A stretch of 64,000 nt of DNA from Echinicola pacifica DSM 19836 (GTDB lineage Bacteria; Bacteroidota; Bacteroidia; Cytophagales; Cyclobacteriaceae): positions 816,065 through 880,064 of the forward strand of contig NZ_KB890738.1 of NCBI RefSeq assembly GCF_000373245.1, in the 5' to 3' direction. Of this stretch, positions 34,060 to 44,100 are shown piece after piece (positions within the stretch are counted from its first letter, which is position 1; every line of letters begins with the position of its first letter). Made by a program: the position numbers and the translations under genes. The notes under the pieces are model-generated. The model saw only the letters and a list, made by a program, of their open reading frames with translations, searched no databases and had not been told where the DNA came from.

Positions 34060-34947
34060 ATGGGAGGCAAAACAGTTTCTTTAGTATTATCCAGCGGAGG
34101 AGCCCGGGGACTTGCTCATATTGGAGTGATTGAGGCTTTGGTGCAAGAGGGCTATGAGATCAAGGCCATCGCCGGCTGCTCTATGGGGGCGCTTATTGGA
34201 GGAATATATGCCCGGGGCAAGCTGGATGAATATAAGGAATGGATCTGTAATCTCGACCGGATAGATGTGTTTTCGCTGATGGATTTCACCCTTTCCACCC
34301 GGGGATTTATCAAGGGAAATAAGGTATTCCAGGCCGTGGAGGCTATTGTGGGTGATGAGCTGATCGAGAATCTCCCCATTCCCTTTGTTTGCAACGCAGT
34401 AAATATCCACTCTGGCGATGAGGAGATTTTTTCCCGAGGGAGTTTATTTGATGCTATCCGCGCCTCAGCTGCTATTCCGACGGTCTTTAAGCCCTTTGCC
34501 ATCGAGGATCGAGAGTATGTGGATGGTGCTATTCTCAATCCTATTCCAGTAAATCTTGCCAGTACCTTTGATACTGACCTGCTCGTCGCCTCCGATGTAA
34601 ATGCCCCCAAGGCCTGCCCACTGGATATGCCTGTGGTGGTAAAAGAGGATAAAAGCCGACTTACTGTGCCCGCTTGGGTGGCAGAATATAAGGTGAAAAT
34701 GGCCAGGTTCTTTCCTCAGGAAAAAAAAGAGAAAAATAAAAGTATGAGCTTCCTTGACCTGATGAATTTCTCCATCGAAAGCATGCAGGATCGGCTTTCG
34801 GATTATATCCTGAGCAGCCACTCCACAGATATGGTGGTTCAGATGTCTCGCCGCCAATGTGGGACCTTTGAATTTTACCGGGCCAAGGAAATTATTGAAG
34901 TCGGAAAAGCACTTACGCTAAGTAGTCTTAAGCAATTTAATCCATGA
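34060..34947 (+). CDS. Patatin-like phospholipase
   Basis: A 295-residue patatin-family lipid acyl hydrolase. The oxyanion region is SSGGARGLAHIGVIEAL, the nucleophile elbow GCSMGALIGG carries the Ser of the Ser-Asp dyad, and the catalytic Asp sits in YVDGAILNPIPV. Its C-terminal region after residue 210 is helical and Lys-rich. No signal peptide, so it is probably cytoplasmic, acting on membrane lipids. It overlaps the start of the methyltransferase gene (ATGA), forming a two-gene operon with its own promoter box. Confidence 0.92.
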   Translation: MGGKTVSLVLSSGGARGLAHIGVIEALVQEGYEIKAIAGCSMGALIGGIYARGKLDEYKEWICNLDRIDVFSLMDFTLSTRGFIKGNKVFQAVEAIVGDELIENLPIPFVCNAVNIHSGDEEIFSRGSLFDAIRASAAIPTVFKPFAIEDREYVDGAILNPIPVNLASTFDTDLLVASDVNAPKACPLDMPVVVKEDKSRLTVPAWVAEYKVKMARFFPQEKKEKNKSMSFLDLMNFSIESMQDRLSDYILSSHSTDMVVQMSRRQCGTFEFYRAKEIIEVGKALTLSSLKQFNP

Positions 34948-35555
34948 ATATAAAAGAGCTAAATCAGCTACTGGGAAATATCGATATCTATCTGCTGGAT
35001 CAGGTCCTCAAGGGGCGGTTTGATCATCAAATGCGAATATTGGATGCCGGATGTGGGGAGGGAAGGAATATCATCTATTTCCTGCAGGAAGGATACCAGG
35101 TTTTTGGACTGGACGAAAACCCCCTTGCGGTGAAAATGGCGCGGGCCTATGTCAAGACGCTTCAACCTGGCTATGATCCCTTGAGGATTCAGGTGGCCAA
35201 AGTAGAGGATATGCCCTTTCATAATGGGGCCTTCCAAGCCATCATTAGCTCAGCAGTTCTTCACTTTGCTAGGGATGAAGATCATTTTCGAGCTCAATTT
35301 TCCGAGATGATGAGAGTCCTTGATCGGGATGGGATATTATTTTTGAGGATGACCGTAGAAAATAAGGAGGTAGAAGCCAAGCCCTTAAGGGAGGGTCGAT
35401 TCCTGCTTCCAGATGGCTCCGAGCGATTTGTATTGGCAGATAGCCTGCTAGAGGAACTAATGAAAGAGCATGCACTGGCACTTATCGAACCCTATAAGAA
35501 AGTGGTGGTCAACCAGCAAAGGGCCATGGGGACGTTGGTATTGAAGAAGGTATAA
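34944..35555 (+). CDS. SAM-dependent class I methyltransferase
   Basis: A 203-residue methyltransferase with the SAM motif ILDAGCGEGRNIIYFLQEGYQVFGLDENPLAV and the following conserved VEDMPFHNGAFQAIISSAVLHFARDEDHF. It resembles the UbiE/Methyltransf_11 group, whose substrates are diverse (quinones, small metabolites or lipids). Its start overlaps the stop of the patatin gene by four bases, so a lipid-related substrate is reasonable but unproven. Confidence 0.9.
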   Translation: MNIKELNQLLGNIDIYLLDQVLKGRFDHQMRILDAGCGEGRNIIYFLQEGYQVFGLDENPLAVKMARAYVKTLQPGYDPLRIQVAKVEDMPFHNGAFQAIISSAVLHFARDEDHFRAQFSEMMRVLDRDGILFLRMTVENKEVEAKPLREGRFLLPDGSERFVLADSLLEELMKEHALALIEPYKKVVVNQQRAMGTLVLKKV

Positions 35556-35592
35556 GGGAGGGATTAGGGAGCTGGGGATCTCAGCGCTAGGA

Positions 35593-35742
35593 TTAAGAGT
35601 TGGCAGAGCTGCTTTTGGGAGACATTGAGTCGCATTTAGTGCAGCCACAGCCTGACTGTGATTTTTTCTGGTTAAAGTACGAATACGTTTTCCATCCAAT
35701 CACAGCTATAAATAAGCTCCAAACTATTATTTCTTGCCACAT
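35593..35742 (-). CDS. FeoB-associated Cys-rich membrane protein
   Basis: A 49-residue protein translated from the ATG at 35742. It has an N-terminal transmembrane helix (MWQEIIVWSLFIAVIGWKTY), a short basic/polar linker, and a Cys cluster SGCGCTKCDSMSPKSSSANS. This is the typical layout of the small FeoB-associated proteins found beside ferrous iron transporters in Bacteroidota. It lies just downstream of feoB on the same strand, after a hairpin. It is thought to help FeoB in iron handling; its mechanism is not established. Confidence 0.85.
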   Translation of the reverse strand: MWQEIIVWSLFIAVIGWKTYSYFNQKKSQSGCGCTKCDSMSPKSSSANS

Positions 35743-35767
35743 AATTTACTTTATTTATAAGGTAAAG

Positions 35768-35788
35768 GCTGTGCCATAGAGGCACAGC
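35768..35788 (-). terminator. Hairpin directly after feoB
   Basis: Arms GCTGTGCC (35768-35775) and GGCACAGC (35781-35788) enclose a 5-base loop immediately downstream of the feoB stop. It lacks a strong U-tract on the minus strand, so it may allow partial readthrough into the Cys-rich protein gene. Confidence 0.5.
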
Positions 35789-37921
35789 TTAAGATAATAT
35801 CTGATAGACAACCCAGGCGGATACATAAGCCAAAGCGGTCATATATACGGTTTGGATTACCGGCCATTTCCACCCCTTGGTTTCACGATAAACTACGGCT
35901 AAGGTACTCATGCATTGCATCGCAAAGGCGTAGAATACGATTAGGGAGAAGGCGGTTGCCAGGTTAAACACCTTGTTGCCGGTCTCTGGGTTGACCTCGC
36001 TATTTAATTTTTCTTGTATAGTCAGCTCGTCTTCCACATCGGCTCCCACACTATAGAGTGTGGCCATGGTGGATACGAAGACCTCCCTGGCCGCGAAGGA
36101 GGTAATCAGTGCGATGCCAATCTTCCAGTCATAACCCAAAGGACGGATGGCTGGTTCAATAAAGTGGCCCATGATCCCAATATAGGAAGACTCCAATTCA
36201 GCAGAAGCGATCTGGTTTTCATAAGTGGTCAACTGCTCGTCGGTAGCACCCGCAGCTGGGGACTCTACCTTGGCGATAGCCTCCTCCCTTGCGCTGGAGG
36301 GACCGTAACTTGCCAGTACCCAGAGTACGATTGATATTGCCAGGATGACCTTACCCGCTTCCAATACGAAAGTCTTGGACTTAGAATACATGGTGATCAG
36401 CACATCTTTCCATCTTGGCAGACGGTACATGGGCATCTCCACCACCAAATAGCTTTTCTCCTTAAAGTGAAGTATAAGTTTCAATATCCACGAGGTAAAT
36501 AAAACAGCGACGATACCCAGCAGGTACATGCCCAATAAGGCCACGGCTTGTAAGTTAAACGGGCCGATATAGCTTTCCGGAATGGCGATACCGATAAGAA
36601 TCACATATACCGGAAGTCTGGCAGAGCAGCTCATTAGCGGAGTCACCATGATGGTAATAAGCCGATCCTTCCAATTGCCGATATTTCTGGTGGCCATAAT
36701 TCCCGGGATGGCACAGGCAATACCCGAGATCAACGGCACGACACTTTTGCCATTTAAACCAAAGGGCCGCATGATACGGTCCATAAGAAATACCACCCTT
36801 GACATATATCCTGTATCTTCTAGTATGCCTAGGAAGGCAAATAATAAGGCGATCTGAGGAATGAAAATGACGATTCCTCCTATACCTGGGATGATTCCTT
36901 CTGTGATGAGGTCAGTGAGTACCCCTGGAGGCAGCAGACCTGCGGCTCTGGCACTCATACTGGCAAAGAAACCATCAATGAGGTCCATAGGCATGGCCGA
37001 CCAAGCAAATACTGCCTGGAATATGACCAGCATTATAGTGAGGAAAATGGCGTATCCACCGATTTTATGCAGGAAAATCTTGTCCAATTTGTCCGTTAGG
37101 CGCTTTCTGCCAAGGTCAGTTTTGGTCACCGCCTTGTCCAGTACTCCTTGGATCGCTCTGTATCGATATTGCGTCTCTTCGAGCTGGGTGGCCTGCAGGT
37201 TATATTTTGCAGCTTCTATTTCTGTTTGTAGCCAGTTTCGGTGCTCCTCAGATAGCGTAGGTTCATTTTCATAAAAACGTACCAGCTGGTAGGCTTGGTA
37301 CTGATTATCTAAATCAAATCTCTGTTGGATTTTTTCGGATAGTGAGGCTGGTAGCAGGTCGGTGGATGCTAGGAAGCCCTCAGGTTTCTCAAACATCTTC
37401 TTGCTAAGCACCTCCAATATTCCTTCTAAGCCCTGATTACTCCGTGCATTGGTCTGCAATACTGGTACACCGAGAGACTGGTACAGGGCATGGGATTTTA
37501 CTTTTACACCTTGCTCCTCAGCCGTATCAGACATATTCAGGATGATCGCCAGTGGCAATCCCATGTCCATGATTTGCGTGACCAAAAACAAGCCTCTCTC
37601 CATATTGGACATGTCCACCACGGCCAGTACAAAGTCCGGTTTATTGCTGGAGTCGAGCCCATTGAGCACCCTATGCACGATTACCTCATCTTCTGAGTTG
37701 GGGTAGATGCTGTAGGTTCCGGGAAGATCGATGATGGTCGCCTCATGCTCACCAGCTTTGATGGTGGCAAAGCGCTTATCCACGGTCACCCCTGGATAAT
37801 TACCTACTTTTTGGCGCAGTCCAGTAAGACGATTAAATATGGTTGTTTTACCCACATTTGGGTTACCCACTAGGGCTACAGTAAAGGTAGATTGACGAGG
37901 AGGGGTCAGTACTTCTGGCAT
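35789..37921 (-). CDS. feoB: Ferrous iron transport protein B
   Basis: FeoB is the GTP-linked inner-membrane transporter for Fe(II). From the ATG at 37921 the protein is 710 residues. The N-terminal G domain has GNPNVGKTTIF (G1), DLPGTYSIYP (G3) and NMSD (G4), followed by a helical spacer domain. The transmembrane region contains the gate motifs with conserved Cys (ISGIACAIPGIMATR; MSCSARLPVYVILIG) and a C-terminal helix bundle. Its TTG alternative two codons upstream is less likely. It is co-transcribed with feoA (6 bases upstream). Confidence 0.97.
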   Translation of the reverse strand: MPEVLTPPRQSTFTVALVGNPNVGKTTIFNRLTGLRQKVGNYPGVTVDKRFATIKAGEHEATIIDLPGTYSIYPNSEDEVIVHRVLNGLDSSNKPDFVLAVVDMSNMERGLFLVTQIMDMGLPLAIILNMSDTAEEQGVKVKSHALYQSLGVPVLQTNARSNQGLEGILEVLSKKMFEKPEGFLASTDLLPASLSEKIQQRFDLDNQYQAYQLVRFYENEPTLSEEHRNWLQTEIEAAKYNLQATQLEETQYRYRAIQGVLDKAVTKTDLGRKRLTDKLDKIFLHKIGGYAIFLTIMLVIFQAVFAWSAMPMDLIDGFFASMSARAAGLLPPGVLTDLITEGIIPGIGGIVIFIPQIALLFAFLGILEDTGYMSRVVFLMDRIMRPFGLNGKSVVPLISGIACAIPGIMATRNIGNWKDRLITIMVTPLMSCSARLPVYVILIGIAIPESYIGPFNLQAVALLGMYLLGIVAVLFTSWILKLILHFKEKSYLVVEMPMYRLPRWKDVLITMYSKSKTFVLEAGKVILAISIVLWVLASYGPSSAREEAIAKVESPAAGATDEQLTTYENQIASAELESSYIGIMGHFIEPAIRPLGYDWKIGIALITSFAAREVFVSTMATLYSVGADVEDELTIQEKLNSEVNPETGNKVFNLATAFSLIVFYAFAMQCMSTLAVVYRETKGWKWPVIQTVYMTALAYVSAWVVYQILS

Positions 37922-37927
37922 AATCAA

Positions 37928-38155
37928 TTATTTTTCCAAGGATACTTCTATGAGTTGAGCTTCAGCCTTGCGCAGCGCAATGACCGTGTTTTCTAATCTA
38001 AAGGCTATGGGATCTCGTAAGGGTGCCCGATGTAATAAGGACATCTCCTTTCCCGGTAGAAAACCCATTTCCATTAGATGTAATGATAGCTCACTAGGGA
38101 CTATTCTATGAATAGTCGCCCTCTCTCCGATATGTATTTGATCAGCCGTACGCAT
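37928..38155 (-). CDS. feoA: Ferrous iron transport protein A
   Basis: A 75-residue SH3-like protein required for FeoB activity, cytoplasmic side of the membrane. Conserved traits are IVPSELSLHLMEMGFLPGKEMSLLHRAPLRDPIAFRLENTVIALRKAEAQLIEV, matching the FeoA fold. It is the first gene of the feoA-feoB-Cys-rich unit. A palindromic operator candidate and a -7 box lie just upstream of its start. Confidence 0.95.
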   Translation of the reverse strand: MRTADQIHIGERATIHRIVPSELSLHLMEMGFLPGKEMSLLHRAPLRDPIAFRLENTVIALRKAEAQLIEVSLEK

Positions 38156-38165
38156 GTTTATAAAA

Positions 38166-38180
38166 TTAGATTAAATCTAA
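38166..38180 (-). promoter_or_regulatory. Palindromic operator candidate for the feo operon
   Basis: TTAGATT-A-AATCTAA is a perfect inverted repeat with one central base, located 10 bases before the feoA start and just downstream of a TAnnTTTG box. The TTAG...CTAA form resembles DtxR/MntR-type metalloregulator sites. Its position over the expected transcription start fits iron-dependent repression. No such regulator gene is in the window. Confidence 0.6.
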
Positions 38181-38187
38181 ATTGATG

Positions 38188-38195
38188 CAAAATTA
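38188..38195 (-). promoter_or_regulatory. -7 box of the feo operon
   Basis: On the minus strand TAATTTTG matches TAnnTTTG exactly and sits 7 bases upstream of the palindrome, so the palindrome would overlap the transcript start. Confidence 0.5.
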
Positions 38196-38639
38196 ACGGA
38201 AATTGAACAATTTTCGTTCTCTATCGAAGGAAATCTTCAATATTCTATATAAGTGGTCGCAGTTTGTGAAATTTGCCTAGAGGATTGGGCGGCTTTTGCG
38301 AAGCTTTCCTTTACAAAAAAAATTATTTTTTTACATTTTTTTGTTTATTATATAAAGTTAGCGCGCATATTTATGGTTATTTTCGAAATAAAAAGGTGAA
38401 TTTATCCATTTTGAGGTCATAAAAACAGGTTTTTACCCCAAGCTTATGTTTTTTGTATTTTTGATGAGGATTAACACATAATTAATACGGTAGAAAAAAT
38501 AAATTTTTATAATTTTACAGCACCTTAATTCAAAAATTAGGTTACTTATAACTAAGGCATTGGCAATTTTTTACAACGAAAAGAACTGGTATTTAAATTG
38601 CTGTAGCGTTGCAAGATTTTATTGAAGTAAAGGATTTTT
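38196..38639. other. AT-rich intergenic region between feoA and the sugar transferase
   Basis: About 444 bases, strongly AT-rich (many A and T runs). Contains a TATTTTTG box at 38456-38463 on the plus strand, which could drive the sugar transferase with a long leader of about 175 bases. No gene seen. Confidence 0.4.
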
Positions 38640-40010
38640 ATGGCGAGACGGTTTTACAAATACTTTCCGTGGGTATTCCTTCTGGGTGATATTTTCGTAA
38701 TAGTAATTTCTCTTATCTTAACCAGTATAGTGGTAAGCACCTATACTGAAATGACGGCTGTACCTACCAAGCTTTATGTTTTATATTTGACTGTTTGGGT
38801 AGTCTTGGTGATATTTCGCAAGGACTATAAGGTGGGACGGACCACCGATTATTTGTTTACCCTCCAGAAATTGTTCGGCACCATATTATGGTTTTTCTCC
38901 ATTATTTCGGTCTTATGGATCGCCTTCCAAGCCTATCATTTGAGTCGATTGTTCCTGCTAGTGGATGCCGTAGCCATGATGGGACTGCTGAGTATATATC
39001 GAGTGGGTACACATATCGCCCTCAAACAGTACCGCGCTGGTGGCGGCAATTATCGTAATGCCGTAATCGTCGGAAAAGGCGGTACAAGTTTTAAGCTGGC
39101 CAAGGTTTTTCAAAGTAGAAAAGATTTCGGGATCAACTTTCTGGGATATTATGATGATCTTAGTGATTGTATTGATACCAGAGGCAGCTTAGCGACTTTC
39201 TTTGAGGAAGTGAAGGAAATGGAACTGGATATCATCTATATCAATGAAAGGCTCGACCTAGGCACCATAAAGAAAATTATCAGCTACGCAGATGAACATT
39301 ATATCAAGGTGAAAGTAATCCCAGGTGGTAATCTGCAGTTGGAAAAAAACCTATCTTTTTCTAAATACGGTGACTTTTTTGTCATCAATGTAAACGCTAT
39401 TCCCCTGGATAGCTTCATCAATCGATGGAGTAAGCGGGTTTTCGACATTCTTTTTTCCCTATTTATCACTGTATTTGTATTGAGCTGGATGATTCCTCTC
39501 TTTGGTTTATTGATCAAGCTGGAGTCCCCTGGTCCAATGTTTTTTGTGCAACAGCGTAATGGTGAAAATAATAAGGTGTTCAAATGCCTGAAATTTCGCT
39601 CCATGACGCCTAATGATTATGCAGATACACAGCAGGCCACCCAGAATGATCCAAGAGTTACCCGAATTGGGAGGTTTCTCCGCAGCAGCTCCCTGGATGA
39701 GATGCCCCAATTCCTCAATGTGCTCATTGGTGATATGTCCATCGTGGGGCCACGACCGCATACCGTCCCAATGAATGAGACCTTCAAAACGCAAATCGAA
39801 AAGTATAATACGCGTCATAAAATTAAACCTGGAATCACGGGCCTTGCCCAGGTAAAAGGCTATAGGGGTGAAATCATCATGCCATACCAGATCAGATCCC
39901 GAGTACGACTGGATTATTTTTATGTCCAAAACTGGACCATGTGGATGGATGTGAAAATTGTACTGAAGACCATCCGAGAACTGGTGAATAGCCAGGATGC
40001 AGTTTACTAA
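38640..40010 (+). CDS. Polyprenyl-phosphate hexose-1-phosphate transferase (WcaJ-like)
   Basis: A 456-residue membrane protein of the exopolysaccharide initiating transferase family. Several N-terminal transmembrane helices and a Rossmann-like CoA-binding-type domain (about 135-225, with [13 protein letters not shown]) precede the bacterial sugar transferase domain (about 262-456) with [68 protein letters not shown] and [16 protein letters not shown]. It links a sugar 1-phosphate to undecaprenyl phosphate, the first step of surface polysaccharide assembly. Other polysaccharide genes are not in the window. Confidence 0.93.
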   Translation: MARRFYKYFPWVFLLGDIFVIVISLILTSIVVSTYTEMTAVPTKLYVLYLTVWVVLVIFRKDYKVGRTTDYLFTLQKLFGTILWFFSIISVLWIAFQAYHLSRLFLLVDAVAMMGLLSIYRVGTHIALKQYRAGGGNYRNAVIVGKGGTSFKLAKVFQSRKDFGINFLGYYDDLSDCIDTRGSLATFFEEVKEMELDIIYINERLDLGTIKKIISYADEHYIKVKVIPGGNLQLEKNLSFSKYGDFFVINVNAIPLDSFINRWSKRVFDILFSLFITVFVLSWMIPLFGLLIKLESPGPMFFVQQRNGENNKVFKCLKFRSMTPNDYADTQQATQNDPRVTRIGRFLRSSSLDEMPQFLNVLIGDMSIVGPRPHTVPMNETFKTQIEKYNTRHKIKPGITGLAQVKGYRGEIIMPYQIRSRVRLDYFYVQNWTMWMDVKIVLKTIRELVNSQDAVY

Positions 40011-40097
40011 AATAGCCTTTGAAACTGACTCTCAGGCTAGCTGAGGAAGTTTTTCATCTGGGAAAATGAGTTTTTTCTGCTGGAGAATATATTTTTT

Positions 40098-40712
40098 TTA
40101 GCCGAAGGCTAGCATAAATAGTAAGAAGAAAACTATCCACACGATATCTACAAAAAGTAAGATATGCTTGAATAGCCTAAACTTCATAATCACATAGGGG
40201 TTCGTCTCGAAAATCAATTCCTTGATAGGATCTTTGCGCACCTGATGGACATCCACGATTAGCTTGGACAAAAAAAGCATGAGGCCAAGGATATGCAAAA
40301 CGTGAATACCTGTAAGAAGGTATAAATAGCTGCTGGTGGGCAGGCCAGACCTGTAAATTCCCTCCATCCCTAGCTCACACCAACCGCAAAACTGGAAGGT
40401 AACGAAGAGTACGCAGGTCCCTAGTAAGATATATAATACTTGCTGAAGCTCTGGAAGTTTACCATGACGCAGGATATTTATGAGCCAGTGAGCAGACATG
40501 GAGCCCGCCAGTAATACCACGGTGCTGATCCAAAAAAACACTGGAAGCTTAGTCAGATGAACTGGGCCTGCACTGAGCACACTTAGAATAAAGGGCAGGG
40601 TGAGGAAAATAAATATAAGCCCGCTGCTCCCCATCGCCAGGTAAACTAGCATCTGGTAGGGATGCATATCTTCGCTCCTCTTGACCAAGTTTTCTTTTTT
40701 CACGATTATCAT
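40098..40712 (-). CDS. Cytochrome c oxidase subunit III-like membrane protein
   Basis: A 204-residue protein with five transmembrane helices in the heme-copper oxidase subunit III fold. It has MLVYLAMGSSGLIFIF, SMSAHWLINIL, FQFCGWCELGMEGIY and SYLYLLTGIHVLHILGLMLFLSKL, which match the short Cox3 family. Subunits I and II are not in the window, so it is an orphan or belongs to an oxidase encoded elsewhere. Confidence 0.85.
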   Translation of the reverse strand: MIIVKKENLVKRSEDMHPYQMLVYLAMGSSGLIFIFLTLPFILSVLSAGPVHLTKLPVFFWISTVVLLAGSMSAHWLINILRHGKLPELQQVLYILLGTCVLFVTFQFCGWCELGMEGIYRSGLPTSSYLYLLTGIHVLHILGLMLFLSKLIVDVHQVRKDPIKELIFETNPYVIMKFRLFKHILLFVDIVWIVFFLLFMLAFG

Positions 40713-41152
40713 TGCAGCCTTAGATCAATATTGTTTTCCAAAATAAGTGTAAGAATCACTAAGCTATATCGATGAGCCTAAGCGAGCTAAATTTGGTCAT
40801 TTTTACACTAATTAGGTATTTAAGTATGCAGCTAACCAAAATTGTTCCAATAATGTTATCTCTAAGGGGAAAGATATATTTAGGCTCATAATTATTGCCT
40901 GCGGCAATAGGCTTACCGCGATCTATTTAGGTTTAGCGCACAGGGATTGTTATAGGACGGGGGACTGAGCAAGATTGAGAAGGGTCAGCAGGGGATAAAT
41001 TATTCAGAGGATTTCTTGGGTCGGTATGGTTTTGGTGGAAAAGGGAAAATAATGGACTAGTCTATAAAGCAAGAAAGGATTAGCCAAGTTTTTTCTATCT
41101 TGCAAACATTCATAAAAACACAGCCTAATAGGGGCAATTAGAAGGGATTATT
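40713..41152. other. Intergenic region between Cox3-like gene and mfd, 440 bases
   Basis: The two genes are divergent, so their promoters lie here. No gene is supported. A short TTGCCTGCGGCAA hairpin lies near 40898-40910. Confidence 0.4.
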
Positions 41153-44100
41153 TTGGAAAAGAAAGCATTTCTTACACTATACGAGCAGGATTCTTTTGTA
41201 AGGACGATCGCCCAGTCACTGAAGGAGGAGTCTGGTAAAAACCACCATATTAAAGGCTTGTCTGGCAGTGTGGATATGGTATTGTTAGCTGCCCTAAACC
41301 AGATACAGCCTCGGACGCACCTGGTCATTGCCCATGATAAGGAGGAGGCCGCTTATTTCAATAGTGATCTTCAGAGCTTATTGGGTGAGGGTGCCTCAGT
41401 GATATTCCCGGCCTCCTATAAGAAGCCGTATCAGCATGAGGAGGTGGACAATGCCAATATCCTGATGCGGGCGGAAATCCTCAGCAAGGTCCTCGCTGCC
41501 AAGCAGGAAAACCTGATAATCATTAGTTTTCCTGATGCCCTCAATGAAAAGGTTATCAACAAAAAATCGCTACGGGAAAATACCTTTGTGGTGAAAGTAG
41601 GGGAGAAAGTAGATGTAGAATTCATCGCCGAGCTGCTGAGTACCTATGATTTTGAGAAGGTGGATTTTGTCTATGAGCCGGGACAATTTGCCATTCGTGG
41701 AGGGATCATTGACGTATATTCCTATGCCAATGAAGAGCCCTACCGATTGGAGATGTTTGGCCGTGAGATTGAGAGCATCCGTACTTTTGAGACGGAGAGC
41801 CAGCTCTCAGTGGATTCGCTGGATCAGATTAGCATCATCCCTAATGTGCAGACCCGATTGATGCAGGAAGTAAGGCAGTCTTTTGCGGAGTTTTTGCCTG
41901 CTGACACTTTGATCTGGATCAAGGACCTGGAATATACTGGGGACATGCTCGATCGAGCATATGAAAAAGCGGAGCAGCAGTTTGGGCAGATCACCTCCCA
42001 GGTGGGCAACGAAAAGCTGATGCTGAAGCCTGAGGCGTTATTTGATACCGCCGAATCCTTCAAATTATCGATAGAGAAGTTTACCAATATAGAATTTGGC
42101 AACCGATTTTCCTTGGCAGAGGATAAGGTTTTCAATTTTGACGGTCGGCCCCAGCCTTCCTTTAATAAGGATTTTGGTTTGCTGGTGGATAATCTTCTGG
42201 AGAATGAAAGAGCTGGATTGATCAATATCATTTCATCCGAAAGCGCAAAGCAGCTTGATCGATTGCAGAATATATTTCAGGAGCTGCATCCTACTTTGCA
42301 GTTTCAGACCTTACCGATCAGTTTGCGGGAGGGCTTTGTGGATCATACTTTGCGCCTGGCCTGCTATACGGATCATCAGATTTTTGAGCGTTTTCATCGC
42401 TATAAGTCCAATCAGAAGGCGAGCAAGACCAAAGCCCTTACGCTGAAGGAGCTGAAGACGCTGCAAGCGGGCGACTATGTGGTCCATGTGGATTATGGTG
42501 TTGGGCGTTTTGCAGGATTGGAAAAAGTCGAAGTCAACGGCAATTTTCAGGAGGCCGTGCGTCTGATCTTTAGGGATGATGACTTATTATATGTCAATAT
42601 CCATGCCCTTCATAAGATCTCCAAATACTCTGGACAAGAAGGTAATATGCCCACCATGTCCAAGCTGGGCTCACCAGAATGGGAAAATAAAAAGAAAAAG
42701 GTCAAGCGAAAAGTTAAGGACATCGCCAAGGACCTCATATCATTATATGCCAAAAGAAGACAATCTCCAGGGCATCAGTTTGCTCATGACAGTGTGCTGC
42801 AGGTGGAGCTGGAGAGTTCATTTATTTATGAAGATACCCCCGATCAGGCTTTGGCCACAGGGGATGTGAAGGAAGATATGGAAAAAGCCTACCCTATGGA
42901 CCGTTTGGTCTGTGGCGATGTAGGGTTTGGTAAGACGGAGGTGGCCATTAGGGCCGCTTTCAAGGCAGTAAATGACCGTAAGCAAGTGGCGATCCTGGTG
43001 CCCACTACCATTTTGGCCATGCAGCATTTCCAGACTTTTAAGGATAGACTAAAGGGTTTCCCCGTAAAAGTAGAATATATCAACAGGTTTCGCAGCACCA
43101 AGGAAGTTCGCGAGATTGCCAGACAGGTGACTTCCGGGGAGATCGATATCCTGGTGGGGACGCATAGGATTGTGAATAAAGATATTAATTTCAAAGACCT
43201 GGGCTTATTAGTGATCGATGAGGAGCAGAAGTTTGGCGTAAAGGTGAAGGATCAGCTGAAAGAGCTTCGAGTAAATGTGGACGTACTTACGCTTACGGCC
43301 ACCCCGATTCCCCGCACGCTCCATTTTTCACTGATGGGCGCGAGGGATCTTTCGGTGATTGCTACGCCTCCGCCCAATCGCCAGCCGGTGACCACGGAGA
43401 TACATACCTTCCAGGAGGAGGTGATCAGAGATGCCGTTGCCCGGGAATTACAACGCGGTGGACAGGTGTTTTTTGTGCATAACCGTGTGGGTGAAATCGA
43501 GTCCATTGCTAATCTGATCATGCGCTTGGTGCCGGACGCCAAGGTGGCTGGTGCCCATGGGCAGATGGATGGGAAGCAGCTGGAGAAAATCATGGTGCAG
43601 TTTATCGAAGGGGAATTTGACGTATTGATTTCCACCAATATCATCGAATCGGGGCTGGATATTCCTAATGCCAACACCATTATGATCAACCGAGCGCATA
43701 TGTTTGGACTGAGTGACCTTCACCAGATGCGAGGAAGGGTGGGACGAAGTAATAAGAAGGCCTACTGCTACTTGCTGACTCCTCCAGTATCAGGTCTGAC
43801 GCAGGAAGCGCGAAAGCGACTGCAGACCTTGGAAGAGTTTTCGGATCTAGGAGACGGATTTAAAGTGGCGATGCGGGATTTGGATATCCGAGGGGCTGGA
43901 AACCTTCTTGGTGCCGAGCAAAGTGGTTTTATCACCGATTTGGGTTTTGAGATGTACCATAAGATCCTCGATGAGGCAGTTCAGGAGCTTAAGGAAAATG
44001 AGTTTGCAAGCTTATTTGAGGTGGACCTGAAAGAAAAAATAGAGGTATTGGTGCAAGATTGCGTGATCGAGACGGACATGGAATTGCTCATTCCCGAGGG

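Noticed and set aside
38456-38463. TATTTTTG box far upstream of the sugar transferase
   Set aside because: Exact match to the -7 consensus but about 177 bases from the start in very AT-rich DNA where such boxes occur by chance; mentioned within the intergenic entry only.
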